A stretch of 9,415 nucleotides of DNA. It comes from Fidelibacterota bacterium. GTDB taxonomy: Bacteria; Bipolaricaulota; Bipolaricaulia; UBA7950; UBA9294. The notes beneath the pieces are model-generated. The model saw nothing but the letters and a program-made list of their open reading frames with translations. It had not been told where the DNA came from and did not search any database. The DNA is taken from positions 1-9,415 of the forward strand of contig JAJRTG010000098.1 of assembly GCA_024278395.1 (NCBI GenBank), written 5' to 3'. A program made the position numbers and the translations under genes. Shown one piece after another: positions 1-7,720 of this stretch. Position 1 is the stretch's first letter; the number at the start of each line of letters is the position of its first letter.

Positions 1-363
1 ATCAAGTTCGGGCTCGCGTTCAACGAGGCGTCCGGCCCGTGCCTCGTCCGCAAGACCGGGACCGACGAGCGGTTGATCGAGCTCGCGGTGAGAAACGCAC
101 AGGCGATCGGTGCCGGGCACATGTTCATCGTGTTCCTCGACGGTGCGTTCCCGATCAACGTCCTCAACCGGATCAAGGACGTGCCTGAGGTCTGCCGGAT
201 CTTCTGCGCCACCGCCAACCCGGTCGAGGTGATCGTCGCCCAGACCGAGCAGGGCCGCGGGATCCTCGGGGTGATCGATGGAAGTTCGCCCAAGGGCGTC
301 GAGACCGAGGCCGACATCCAGACCCGGGTGGAGTTCCTGCGCAAGATCGGGTACAAGCTGTAA
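1..363 (+). CDS. Adenosine-specific kinase (DUF355 / COG1839 family), 5' end outside the window
   Basis: The reading frame is open from base 1 and ends at TAA 361-363, giving the last 120 residues. The protein matches the adenosine-specific kinase family (Pfam Adenosine_kin), small cytoplasmic proteins of about 160 residues, so roughly 40 N-terminal residues are missing. Visible family hallmarks are KFGLAFNEASGP near the cut end, NAQAIGAGHMF, AFPINVLNRIKDVPEVCRI, CATANPVEVIVA, TEQGRGILGVIDG and the closing SPKGVETE with FLRKIGYKL. A TTG at 73 could serve as an internal start, but conserved family sequence lies upstream of it, so the true start is off the left edge. The name comes from adenosine phosphorylation proposed for archaeal members; the physiological role is poorly established. 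The family assignment is firm and the enzymatic role is less so. Confidence 0.9.
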   Translation: MKFGLAFNEASGPCLVRKTGTDERLIELAVRNAQAIGAGHMFIVFLDGAFPINVLNRIKDVPEVCRIFCATANPVEVIVAQTEQGRGILGVIDGSSPKGVETEADIQTRVEFLRKIGYKL

Positions 364-390
364 CGCTTTGTCATCGCGTGCTGCAAAGCG
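364..390 (+). repeat. Inverted repeat directly after the kinase stop codon, possible terminator stem
   Basis: CGCTTTG (364-370) is perfectly complementary to CAAAGCG (384-390) across a 13-base loop, and the stem begins at the first base after the TAA stop. It could end or stabilise the kinase transcript. No T-run follows, so it is not a classical intrinsic terminator. Confidence 0.4.
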
Positions 391-391
391 C

Positions 392-418
392 TAACCGCCG
401 GTTACAGCGGTGTATAAT
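392..418 (+). promoter_or_regulatory. Perfect -10 box with an overlapping dyad, for the DUF6880-like gene
   Basis: TATAAT lies at 413-418. Six bases separate it from the ATG at 425, which would put transcription start at or next to the start codon, a leaderless arrangement. No convincing -35 box is seen at 16-18 bases. Immediately upstream is a perfect 13-base dyad, TAACCGCCGGTTA (392-404), with 6-base arms. It lies in the -35/spacer zone and could be an operator. The -10 box is directly visible; the operator role is inference. Confidence 0.5.
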
Positions 419-424
419 CGGAAC

Positions 425-1783
425 ATGACTATCGACAGGGATGAGCTGCGCGAGAGGCTGGCAAAGTTGGAGCCAACGCGGTTGGCAAACGCGCTCGTCT
501 ACCTTGCGTACAAGACGAAAGAGGGCATCGATTTCGTGGAGGCGATGCTCTTGCCGCAGGAGGAGGCGGTTAAGCGATTCAAGTCCCGCTTGACCGGACT
601 GAAGCGACGGCGCAAGTTCATCGATTGGCGCGGTGCACCGGAGTTTGCCCTGGAGCTTGAGCTCCTCGTCGCTTCCCTGCGCGAGAGCGTGAGCGATCCG
701 AAGACCGGTCTTGACCTCATCTCTCAGTTCTTCGAGTGTGATGGCCGGATCCTGGAGCGCTGCGACGATTCGGACGGGACGGTCGGCGACGTATTCCGCT
801 CGGATGCGTGCGACGCGTTCATTTTTTACGCTTCTCAATGCCCGGATAAGGACTATGTGAGCAATCTCCTCCTGCGCCTTTACGAGCACGACGATTACGG
901 GGTGAGGATGGAGCTTGTCACCAACGCCGCGGAGTTTCTGCCGGAGACGGAGATCCGCACCCTGCTGGATGAGTTCTGGGCGCGGGCGAAGGCCGAACAA
1001 CCCGGCTCTTTCGCGGCGGACAAGTGGTGGATCGCGGTTAAAACCCTGGCGCGCCAATTGAGAGATCCGGGACTGTTCGAGAAGGCGGTCCTCGCGGCCC
1101 AGCCTGAGCTTTCCTCCAGGACGTGCATGAAAATTGCGGAAGTGTACCTGGAGAATGACGATCCGGAGATGGCGCTGTTTTGGATGAAGCGCATCCCCAA
1201 GACGGATCGGTCCCGAGCCGATGACCGGGACGAATTATTGTACGCGATCTATGAGAGACTGGGAGATCGCGAGAAGATGACAGAAACGGCGTGGCGTATT
1301 TTCAACAACCACCGCAGTACCGGAACCCTGAACATGCTCCTGCGGGCACTCGGGGAGGACGAGCGGGAGCGGCTGATCGCCGAGCAAGTAGCATCGATAC
1401 TCAACAGCTCCGCCTTCTCTTATGATGATGCGAAATTTCTGGTGGACCTGGGGAGATTGGACGAGGCGTCGGAATACCTGCTGCGCTACCAGGAAAAGTT
1501 GGACGGAAATTTGTACTACTTCCTACTCCCGTTGGCAAAGGCACTGGAAGAGGGTGGACGATTCCTGGGGGCGAGCGTGGTCTACCGCGCGCTCCTCGAA
1601 TCGATCCTCGCCCGCGCCCAGTCACGCTACTACCACCACGGTGTGCGCTACTTAAAGAAGTTGGACATGCTCTCCGCCTCAATTGAGGATTGGCGCGGCA
1701 TTCCTCCCCACGCACAGTACAAGGAGGCGCTCCGGACAGAGCATAAGCGCAAGCGCAGCTTCTGGTCAAAGTACGGAGCGTGA
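425..1783 (+). CDS. DUF6880-like alpha-helical repeat protein
   Basis: This encodes 452 residues from ATG 425. An in-frame GTG at 410 would start inside the -10 region and is less likely. From memory of the family, the protein resembles DUF6880 proteins (about 400-500 residues, function unknown). The shared-looking elements are a FIDWR motif after a basic stretch (about 65-69), RCDDSDGTVGDVF (about 112-124), a YYHHGVRYLKKL segment (about 402-413), a PPHAQY motif and a basic KRKRSFW near the C-terminus. The middle is a series of helix pairs with TPR/HEAT-like character (for example AEVYLENDDPEMALFWMKRI), suggesting a protein-binding scaffold. No signal peptide or membrane segment is seen, so it is probably cytoplasmic. 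No usable Shine-Dalgarno precedes the ATG, consistent with leaderless translation. It stands alone between the kinase gene and a convergent gene. Molecular function is unknown. Confidence 0.8.
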   Translation: MTIDRDELRERLAKLEPTRLANALVYLAYKTKEGIDFVEAMLLPQEEAVKRFKSRLTGLKRRRKFIDWRGAPEFALELELLVASLRESVSDPKTGLDLISQFFECDGRILERCDDSDGTVGDVFRSDACDAFIFYASQCPDKDYVSNLLLRLYEHDDYGVRMELVTNAAEFLPETEIRTLLDEFWARAKAEQPGSFAADKWWIAVKTLARQLRDPGLFEKAVLAAQPELSSRTCMKIAEVYLENDDPEMALFWMKRIPKTDRSRADDRDELLYAIYERLGDREKMTETAWRIFNNHRSTGTLNMLLRALGEDERERLIAEQVASILNSSAFSYDDAKFLVDLGRLDEASEYLLRYQEKLDGNLYYFLLPLAKALEEGGRFLGASVVYRALLESILARAQSRYYHHGVRYLKKLDMLSASIEDWRGIPPHAQYKEALRTEHKRKRSFWSKYGA

Positions 1784-1801
1784 CCTGAACGAGGAGTCGC
1801 C

Positions 1802-1827
1802 GAGGACGAAGGCGATGGTCGTCCCTC
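1802..1827. repeat. Stem-loop in the convergent intergenic gap (1784-1877)
   Basis: GGACGA (1804-1809) pairs with TCGTCC (1819-1824) over a 9-base loop, and the stem extends to GAG/CTC if one C is bulged. It lies between two genes that converge, where a shared transcription end is expected. Neither strand shows a T-run after the stem. The rest of the 94-base gap holds nothing recognisable. Confidence 0.3.
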
Positions 1828-1877
1828 CCTCCAACGGGCAATTCACCGCATACGTGGACACTAGCGATACAAAGGAC

Positions 1878-4800
1878 CTATCGGTCAGCCGCGCCGAGCG
1901 CCTCCCGCTTAAACACCCCTGAACCGGCGCTCCCGAAGTAGAGCCAGCGGCCGTCCGCCGTGATCACCATCGTGTTCGTCACGTTGTTCCCGTTCGTCCC
2001 CGCCTGAGGGTTGAACAGACCGCTGTTCCACGGCTGCCAATGGGCCCCTTGATCGAGGCTGACGTACACCCCATCGAATTGGGTGGCGAGATAGACGATA
2101 TCAGGATCGTTGGGATCAACAATAACCTTGTAGAACTCCTGATCGACGTCGAGACCGTCGGTGATCGGGAACCAGTGCGCGCCTCCGTCGGTGGTCTTCA
2201 TCACCGTCCCATGAAAGCCGTCGCGTCCCGTCCCTTCGTTCTCTCCGTTCTTGGAACAGGCGTACATAATGTCCGGATCGCACGGGTCGAACGCGATCGA
2301 AAAGACCCATTGCTCTCCCGGCCAACCGTTGTCCCACCGCTCCCAGTGCGCCCCACCATCGAGGGTCCGGTTCACCCCGTTGTAGGTGCCGGCGTAGATG
2401 CACCTGGAGTTGGTCGGATGGGTGACGAGTGAGAACACTCCATCGTCGGTCCAGCCCACGTTCCGCTCGCGCCATGATTTGCCCCCATCGGTGCTCTTGT
2501 AGATCCCGGCGGGGAATGTCCCGAAGAAGATCGTGTTCGGGTCATCCGGGTCGAACAGGAGCGAGGTATATTGATACAACGGTCGATCGTTCCAAATCGG
2601 CCAGAACGTGCCGAAGTTCCCAAACGCAGGAAGCTGTCGCCATCTTTTCGCGGAGGCAGAACGCGAGTATATCTCGTATCCGAGCGTCCCGGCGAGGAGC
2701 CGTCGATCGGCGGTAAGCGCGATGGTCCGCACCTGGGGAGTATCGAGGCCGGAAGTAAGGTCCTCCCATGTCCTTCCCCCGTCGGTCGTCCGGTAGACTC
2801 CCTCCTCGGCCGCGACGTAGGCCGTCTCCGGATCGAGCGGGTCTACAAGTATCTGATAAACGTGCTTTCCGAGCATCATCATGTCCTTCCCGCTCGCAGG
2901 GACGTCGAGGAGCATCCCGTTATAGGACTTAAAGATCCCCTTTCCCCAGGTTCCGAGCCAGATCACATCCGGATCGGTCGGACTGATGTCGAACGTGTAG
3001 TACCCCTGATGGTACGGATCGTCCACGATGACGCTTGGGGTGATCCCGTTCCGATCGCGGAACGTCTTTCCCCCGTCGCTCGAACAGAAGAGCCCTCCCG
3101 GGTTGGCTCCGACGTAAATCCGGTCGGGATTGTGTGGATCGACCGCAACCTGCACGCTGTACACCGGCGGGACGGGCTTGTTGCTCCGGTCTTTAAGCCA
3201 GGTGATCTTACCGGTGGCGGGATCGATCCGGCCGGAGTACACACCGCAGCCCTGCGTTCCCACGTACACCTGATCTCCGCTCACTCGGCAGCTCGTGACC
3301 GCGGTGGTATCGAGCCCGGTGTTCTGCTTGTTCCAAGTCCTTCCCCCATCGACGCTCACGTATACCCCATCGAGGATGTCCACCGCCAGGAGGACGTTTT
3401 CATGCTGGGGATGAATACGGATAGCGCGGCAGCTCGCGCTGGTGGTGAGAAGCTGGGTCCACGTTTCTCCCCCATCCCGGGAGCGATACACCCCGGCGGA
3501 GTCGGAGAACACCACTCCTTCGGGCCGATCACCAGCGATTCTAGTGAACCACGCCGGGAGGGAGCCGCCGCGGGCAGCAATATAGAGACAGGACGGATCG
3601 CGGGGATCGATCTCGACGTCGTACGCTCCTACATCCGGAAATCCCTGCAGCCTCGCCCAGGTCTTTCCCCCATCGAGGGAGCGGTATGCACCGTTGATGT
3701 TCGTCGTCACGAAGATCCGATTCGGGTCGGTCGGATCGATTGCGATGTCGAGGATCCCCTTCCCCAGGCTTCCGGTGATATCAGTCCAGTGCCCGCCGCG
3801 ATCGGTCGACTTGTACAGTCTCCCTCCGCGCAGGAACGGTTCGAACGTGGCGGCGTAGACCGTTCCTCCGAACGCTGCTACCCGCATCACGAGGAGAGCG
3901 CCGTCCTCGCTGAAGTCGGCCACTTCCTCCCAGGAATCGCCCCTGTCGAGGGAACGCCATACCTTGGGAGAGGAGCGGTCGGCGGCGTAGATCACACTAT
4001 TGTCGGTCGGATCCATGCTGAGCGCGGTCGAGGAGCGGGGAGCCTGCCCGAGGAGCTCCCAGTGCGCCCCGGCATCCCTCGTCCTCCACGTCCCCCCGAG
4101 CCACGTCCCGATGTAGACGGAGTCCGGATGGTCGGGATCGATGATCAGCTGCGATTGTCCCCAGACTGTACACATGATGAAGTGCTCGTTTAGAATGTTC
4201 CACGTACTCCCACCGTCGCGCGATACGAACACCTTCCCCCGCGGGCCGCGGCTCGCCGCGTACATGACGTTGGGATCGCTTGGGGCGAACACGACGGAGG
4301 TGATCCCTTTGGAATCGGGCACCTGGAGGACCGTATTCCACGTCTCTCCCCCATCGGTCGAACGGCGGATCATCGCCCAGTGCTGGAACGGCTTTGGGTT
4401 GTATCCGCTGAATATGACGTTGGGATCGCCCGGATGAACGGCAAGGGTGTAGGTGTAATCGACTTCGGAATGATGGAGGAAACTCCAGCTGTTTCCACCA
4501 TCACGTGAGCGGAAGATGCCGAACCCGTTCTTGAGGGCATAGATGACGTCCGGGTCGGACGGGGCAGGAGCAATGGCGTAGACCGATCCGAACCTGAACC
4601 CGGACCCGTCGGGATCGATGATCTTCCTCCATCTCTCCCCGTAGTCGGCGGAGCGGTAGACCTTCGCCACATCGGCTACCTCCCATACGTCCGAATCGTC
4701 GAGCGGGTTGACGCGCAACTCGTCTGCCCAGGGATGGGTGATCCCGCCGGCGAGGACGTTCTTCCACGTCTCTCCCCCGTTTGTCGTCTTGAACGTCCCT

Positions 4801-6182
4801 TCACCGCTGACCGCAGTGGCATACACGATCTCGCTCCCCGGGGTATTGGGGACAGCGAGGAGCGAGACACTGACGTTGTTCAGCCCGGTGTTAATCTCGC
4901 TCCATGTCATCCCTCCGTCCGTGCTCTTCACGATTCCGTAGGCGCGACGAGGGAGATAGAGCGTCTCGGGACGTCGCGGATCGACCGCGATGTCGTACAT
5001 ATCGCCGTTCCTTCCGGGCGGGCCGATGCGGACCCACGTGGATCCCCCGTCCTCCGACTTGTATACCACCCCGCCCGTGCCGACGTAGATCGTTCCGCCG
5101 TCGGGTAAAATCGGCATCACATTGACCATGGCGTCGGTCCCGGGAAGGTGCAACACCTGCCATGTCGTCCCCCCATCTTCGGTCTTGAGGAGGTAACGAT
5201 CGGCGCGGGGATCGAACAGGATGTTATAGATGTTCACCCGGCCGACGTATACCGTGCGCGGATCGTTGGAATCGACCGCGATCGACTGAATGTCGGAATC
5301 CGTTTGCGGTGGTAGGGAAAGCCAGCGCCAAGAAGCACCTCGGACGGATCGATACACGGCGCCGTGGCCTCCGTTCCTCGTCCCCGCCCAGATCGTACCA
5401 TCCGGTCCGACAGCGATCGCTGTCACTTGTTCATCGGGAAGACCGCGGTCCGTCTTGTGCCACGTCTTTCCGAGATCATCGCTTATGTATACCCCGCTAC
5501 CGCGCGCCCCCGCTGCCATGAGCGGACCGTGGTCCGTCAAGGCGCCCGCGATGCAGACAAACGGTCCCGGCTGGTCGAGCTCGCTCCATGACTCCCCTCC
5601 GTCATCGCTGCGATAGAGGCGCCCTGCGGCGAAGGCGATTACTATCCCGGGGAAGAGGACGATATCGCTGATCTGCACCGAAGGAGGAACGATCTGGGAT
5701 AGCATCGTCCATGTCCTTCCTCCATCTACGGAGCGGAAGGCCGCTCCCCCTTCCCCGCCGGCGTACAGAGTGTCAGGTGCATCGGGATCGATCTCGATCG
5801 TGTTGATGATCCCGCCTGTCGGGCCGTTCGTCTGCTTCCATGGAGGAACCGCAGCGTCCGGGCCACTCCCTGGGCTAGCTTGGGAAAAGGACAGTTCTTT
5901 CAGCCATTCGACGGAAACGATATTCGCTCCCTGTGGAGACCAACTGAGCCATACGCTATCCCAAGGGTCGGCTTTACCGCCCGACAGGACAAACTCCGTT
6001 CCCGCCTCAGTCGGACTCCACTTCGTGAACGCTCCCCCGACCTTAGTGATTTCCACTGGCTTGGAGAAGACAATTCGCATCCCGCACGCTGTATCGCCGG
6101 AGTCGTTCATCAGCACCGTCCCAGCGAGGAGTACGTAACCAAATAGACCGACGAAAAAGACGCCCAACCAGAGCTTCCGCAT
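1878..6182 (-). CDS. Giant secreted Asp-box (BNR/sortilin-type) beta-propeller protein
   Basis: 1434 residues. An N-terminal export signal (MRKLWLGVFFVGLFGYVLLAG) has a short basic n-region and a hydrophobic core. Residues about 25-97 form a compact domain with no repeats (NDSGDTACGMRIVFSKPVEI ... FVLSGGKADPW ... WLSWSP ... VEWL). A short linker rich in Pro, Gly and Ser follows. From about 120 to the end I count some 23 good Asp-boxes of the form S/T-x-D-x-G-x-x-W (for example at 151, 192, 376, 608, 835, 901, 1230, 1330), plus three or four degenerate ones near 279, 983, 1086 and 1173. Spacing is mostly 40-55 residues, and boxes alternate with IDPxxPDxxYxG strands. This is the blade pattern of sialidase/Vps10/GH74-like propellers. 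About 26-28 blades would fit several propellers in tandem. No C-terminal anchor or sorting domain is seen. Catalytic activity cannot be inferred: Asp-boxes are structural, and no glycosidase catalytic set was identified. Likely roles are surface binding or polysaccharide handling. Confidence 0.9.
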   Translation of the reverse strand: MRKLWLGVFFVGLFGYVLLAGTVLMNDSGDTACGMRIVFSKPVEITKVGGAFTKWSPTEAGTEFVLSGGKADPWDSVWLSWSPQGANIVSVEWLKELSFSQASPGSGPDAAVPPWKQTNGPTGGIINTIEIDPDAPDTLYAGGEGGAAFRSVDGGRTWTMLSQIVPPSVQISDIVLFPGIVIAFAAGRLYRSDDGGESWSELDQPGPFVCIAGALTDHGPLMAAGARGSGVYISDDLGKTWHKTDRGLPDEQVTAIAVGPDGTIWAGTRNGGHGAVYRSVRGASWRWLSLPPQTDSDIQSIAVDSNDPRTVYVGRVNIYNILFDPRADRYLLKTEDGGTTWQVLHLPGTDAMVNVMPILPDGGTIYVGTGGVVYKSEDGGSTWVRIGPPGRNGDMYDIAVDPRRPETLYLPRRAYGIVKSTDGGMTWSEINTGLNNVSVSLLAVPNTPGSEIVYATAVSGEGTFKTTNGGETWKNVLAGGITHPWADELRVNPLDDSDVWEVADVAKVYRSADYGERWRKIIDPDGSGFRFGSVYAIAPAPSDPDVIYALKNGFGIFRSRDGGNSWSFLHHSEVDYTYTLAVHPGDPNVIFSGYNPKPFQHWAMIRRSTDGGETWNTVLQVPDSKGITSVVFAPSDPNVMYAASRGPRGKVFVSRDGGSTWNILNEHFIMCTVWGQSQLIIDPDHPDSVYIGTWLGGTWRTRDAGAHWELLGQAPRSSTALSMDPTDNSVIYAADRSSPKVWRSLDRGDSWEEVADFSEDGALLVMRVAAFGGTVYAATFEPFLRGGRLYKSTDRGGHWTDITGSLGKGILDIAIDPTDPNRIFVTTNINGAYRSLDGGKTWARLQGFPDVGAYDVEIDPRDPSCLYIAARGGSLPAWFTRIAGDRPEGVVFSDSAGVYRSRDGGETWTQLLTTSASCRAIRIHPQHENVLLAVDILDGVYVSVDGGRTWNKQNTGLDTTAVTSCRVSGDQVYVGTQGCGVYSGRIDPATGKITWLKDRSNKPVPPVYSVQVAVDPHNPDRIYVGANPGGLFCSSDGGKTFRDRNGITPSVIVDDPYHQGYYTFDISPTDPDVIWLGTWGKGIFKSYNGMLLDVPASGKDMMMLGKHVYQILVDPLDPETAYVAAEEGVYRTTDGGRTWEDLTSGLDTPQVRTIALTADRRLLAGTLGYEIYSRSASAKRWRQLPAFGNFGTFWPIWNDRPLYQYTSLLFDPDDPNTIFFGTFPAGIYKSTDGGKSWRERNVGWTDDGVFSLVTHPTNSRCIYAGTYNGVNRTLDGGAHWERWDNGWPGEQWVFSIAFDPCDPDIMYACSKNGENEGTGRDGFHGTVMKTTDGGAHWFPITDGLDVDQEFYKVIVDPNDPDIVYLATQFDGVYVSLDQGAHWQPWNSGLFNPQAGTNGNNVTNTMVITADGRWLYFGSAGSGVFKREALGAADR

Positions 6183-6188
6183 CTCTTC

Positions 6189-6195
6189 CCTCCTT
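6189..6195 (-). promoter_or_regulatory. Ribosome binding site of the propeller gene
   Basis: Read on the - strand this is AAGGAGG, with six bases before the ATG at 6182-6180. The spacing is ideal and fixes the start just ahead of the signal peptide. Confidence 0.75.
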
Positions 6196-6211
6196 TTCTC
6201 CTTTCGTCACC

Positions 6212-6239
6212 ACTATAATGAAAACCGCGGAGAAGACAA
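6212..6239 (-). promoter_or_regulatory. Sigma70-type promoter for the propeller gene
   Basis: On the - strand, TTGTCT (6239-6234) and TATAGT (6217-6212) are separated by 16 bases, and the predicted transcript starts about 23 bases before the ATG. The same bases read on the + strand contain a perfect TATAAT (6214-6219), but no matching -35 was found for that direction. Confidence 0.5.
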
Positions 6240-6318
6240 AAACCTCCGGATGCGCTATGTCAGGCTCTGTTCCACCGGCGCGACAAATATCCACGACCAC
6301 CACAGGACGATCTTCCCA

Positions 6319-6347
6319 TAGACAAAGCCGCCGGATTGTACTATCAA
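6319..6347 (+). promoter_or_regulatory. Candidate promoter for the dcd-thyX operon
   Basis: TAGACA (6319-6324, five of six consensus bases), a 17-base spacer and TATCAA (6342-6347, four of six). It would give a leader of about 45 bases before dcd. That leader contains an 11-base palindrome, TCGACAGTCGA (6368-6378), which could be regulatory or chance. Confidence 0.4.
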
Positions 6348-6390
6348 AGGAACGACAGGGCGTGTGATCGACAGTCGACATTCAAGGCAA

Positions 6391-6395
6391 AGGAG
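6391..6395 (+). promoter_or_regulatory. Ribosome binding site that decides the dcd start
   Basis: AGGAG sits four bases before ATG 6400. This supports starting at 6400 rather than at the in-frame GTG 6364, which would add 12 residues absent from Dcd proteins. Confidence 0.7.
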
Positions 6396-6399
6396 TGAT

Positions 6400-6960
6400 A
6401 TGAAATTCACTGGAATCTTGAACGATCGTGAGATAAAGGCTCTCTGCATGGAAAGCGGAATGATCCAGCCGTTCGTTCCGAAACAGGAGGGCAAACCGTC
6501 ATACGGACTCGGGAGCTTCGGGTACGACATCCGGTTGGGAAGCAAGTTCCTCGTCCCGATAGGCGGGATAAACGCCGTGCTCGATCCGATCGATTTTCCC
6601 CGCGGGCACTTCCGGGAGATCGAGGTCGCGGACACCCTGGAGATCGCGCCCGGATCGCAGGTGCTGGCCGAGTCGGTAGAACGGTTCCGCATGCCCGATG
6701 ATGTGGCCGGGGTCTGCTGGGGGAAGAGCTCGTACGCTCGGTGCGGGCTGCTCGTCAATGTGACCCCTCTCGAGCCGGGCTGGAACGGCGTTTTGACGAT
6801 CGAGTTGGCGAATCTATCGCCGCTTCCGATCAGGCTCCACGTCGGACAAGGGATCGCCCAGGTCGTCTTCTTCCGCGGAGGGAGGCCGGAGAGGACGTAC
6901 GCGGAGAAGGAGGCGGGCGGGATCTACCAGGATCAGCCCGGGGTCACCCTGCCGAGATAA
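6400..6960 (+). CDS. dcd: dCTP deaminase
   Basis: 186 residues from ATG 6400, the usual length of the family. It deaminates dCTP to dUTP in the cytoplasm, the first step of the dCTP route to dTMP; members form trimers. The signature GKSSYAR (108-114) supplies the conserved Ser and Arg, followed by CGLLVNVTPLEPGW. The catalytic Glu, equivalent to Glu138 of the E. coli enzyme, is E135 in VLTIELAN. GYDIRLGSKF (41-50) and GQGIAQVVFF (149-158) are further family blocks. The GKS(S/T)YARCG form is typical of one common Dcd branch, whereas E. coli has GRSSLAR. The gene is first in an operon with thyX, which starts four bases after its stop. No dUTPase gene is visible. Some Dcd relatives also hydrolyse dUTP to dUMP, but this cannot be decided from the sequence alone. 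Confidence 0.95.
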   Translation: MKFTGILNDREIKALCMESGMIQPFVPKQEGKPSYGLGSFGYDIRLGSKFLVPIGGINAVLDPIDFPRGHFREIEVADTLEIAPGSQVLAESVERFRMPDDVAGVCWGKSSYARCGLLVNVTPLEPGWNGVLTIELANLSPLPIRLHVGQGIAQVVFFRGGRPERTYAEKEAGGIYQDQPGVTLPR

Positions 6961-6964
6961 AGCC

Positions 6965-7720
6965 ATGGACTACATAAGGAAAGTCTCTGAACGGACGCTG
7001 TGGGGCTCGGGCAGGGTCGAGCTGTGGGATTTCGCGCAGGCGAACCAGAACCAGGAGGCACGGATCGAGGCGGTGGCGACCGTGGCGAGCATCTGCTACG
7101 GGAAGCCTCCCAAGGATGCGAAGAAGCTCGTCGAGCGGCTGTGGACCGAGAGCGGAGGGCTTCCGTCATCGGCGTTCGAGTTCATCCGAGACGGGAGGAC
7201 TCCCGGGATCGAGGACAGCCTGCGGAACAGCCCCGATCTTCCGACCTACCCGGCCGACTCGGTGGAGGAGCTTGCGCGGCGGCATCGGGAGGAGATCGCC
7301 ACTTTCCGGCTCAAGGTCCCGATCTTCGTCGCCCGCCAGGTCATGCGCCATCGCCGGTTCAGCTATCAGGAGCTGAGCCGGCGCTACACCGACGATGAGC
7401 GCGTCCCGCTCGATTCTTGGCTCCCGAAGGATGATGAGGTCGGGGCCGCGGCAGCAAACCTGTTTCAGCTCGCCTACGCGATGGAGGAACGGATCTACCG
7501 GCTGTTGCGCGGGCTGAACGTGCGGGCGGAGATCGCGCGCGCCGTGCTGGGGACCGGACTGTACACCGAGTTCTGGATGATGGGGGACCGGGAGGCGTGG
7601 GCCAATTACTTCGCGCTCCGCCTCGACCGACACGCGCAGAGAGAGCACCGCGAGTTAGCGCAGGCGATGCGCGACCTGCTCGTGGAACACCAGCCGGAAT
7701 TCGTGCTCAAAGCGCCGTGA
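6965..7720 (+). CDS. thyX: Flavin-dependent thymidylate synthase (ThyX), variant form
   Basis: 251 residues. ThyX methylates dUMP to dTMP using methylene-tetrahydrofolate, FAD and NADPH. The family motif RHR-x7-S is intact as RHRRFSYQELS (128-138) followed by RRY, preceded by KVPIFVARQVM. The C-terminal block LYTEFWMMGDREAWANYF and LRLDRHAQREHRELA matches the dUMP/FAD-binding end of the family. Two oddities stand out. The usual GHxxPFEH segment reads GGLPSSAFEF (64-73), so both histidines are gone. Between it and the TFRLKVPIF strand there are about 38 extra residues (74-112). The Asn of the canonical SxNE is Gln here (SYQE). ATG 6965 lies four bases after the dcd stop with only a weak Shine-Dalgarno, suggesting translational coupling. 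Family membership is firm; full activity is likely but unproven. Confidence 0.93.
   Translation: MDYIRKVSERTLWGSGRVELWDFAQANQNQEARIEAVATVASICYGKPPKDAKKLVERLWTESGGLPSSAFEFIRDGRTPGIEDSLRNSPDLPTYPADSVEELARRHREEIATFRLKVPIFVARQVMRHRRFSYQELSRRYTDDERVPLDSWLPKDDEVGAAAANLFQLAYAMEERIYRLLRGLNVRAEIARAVLGTGLYTEFWMMGDREAWANYFALRLDRHAQREHRELAQAMRDLLVEHQPEFVLKAP

Noticed and set aside
371..1057. 228-codon frame on the - strand opposite the DUF6880-like gene
   Set aside because: It has no recognisable domain, and the + strand gene explains the coding signal.
2571..4193. Open frame of 540 codons on the + strand, antisense to the propeller gene
   Set aside because: The - strand frame has a signal peptide, a good ribosome binding site and regular Asp-box repeats. 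The antisense product is rich in Pro, Arg, Gly and His with no family likeness. Long antisense frames are expected opposite GC-rich repetitive genes.
1878..6182. Repeated motifs at the DNA level (CCCCCATC-like blocks) as a tandem-repeat or CRISPR array
   Set aside because: The blocks are the reverse complement of codons for the Asp-box DGG and vary as expected for diverged protein repeats. Spacing is irregular and coding is continuous.
7597..7716. N-terminal extension of the methyltransferase frame into thyX
   Set aside because: The extra 40 residues are Arg/Pro-rich and lie out of frame inside conserved thyX sequence. The GTG at 7717 gives a family-like N-terminus.
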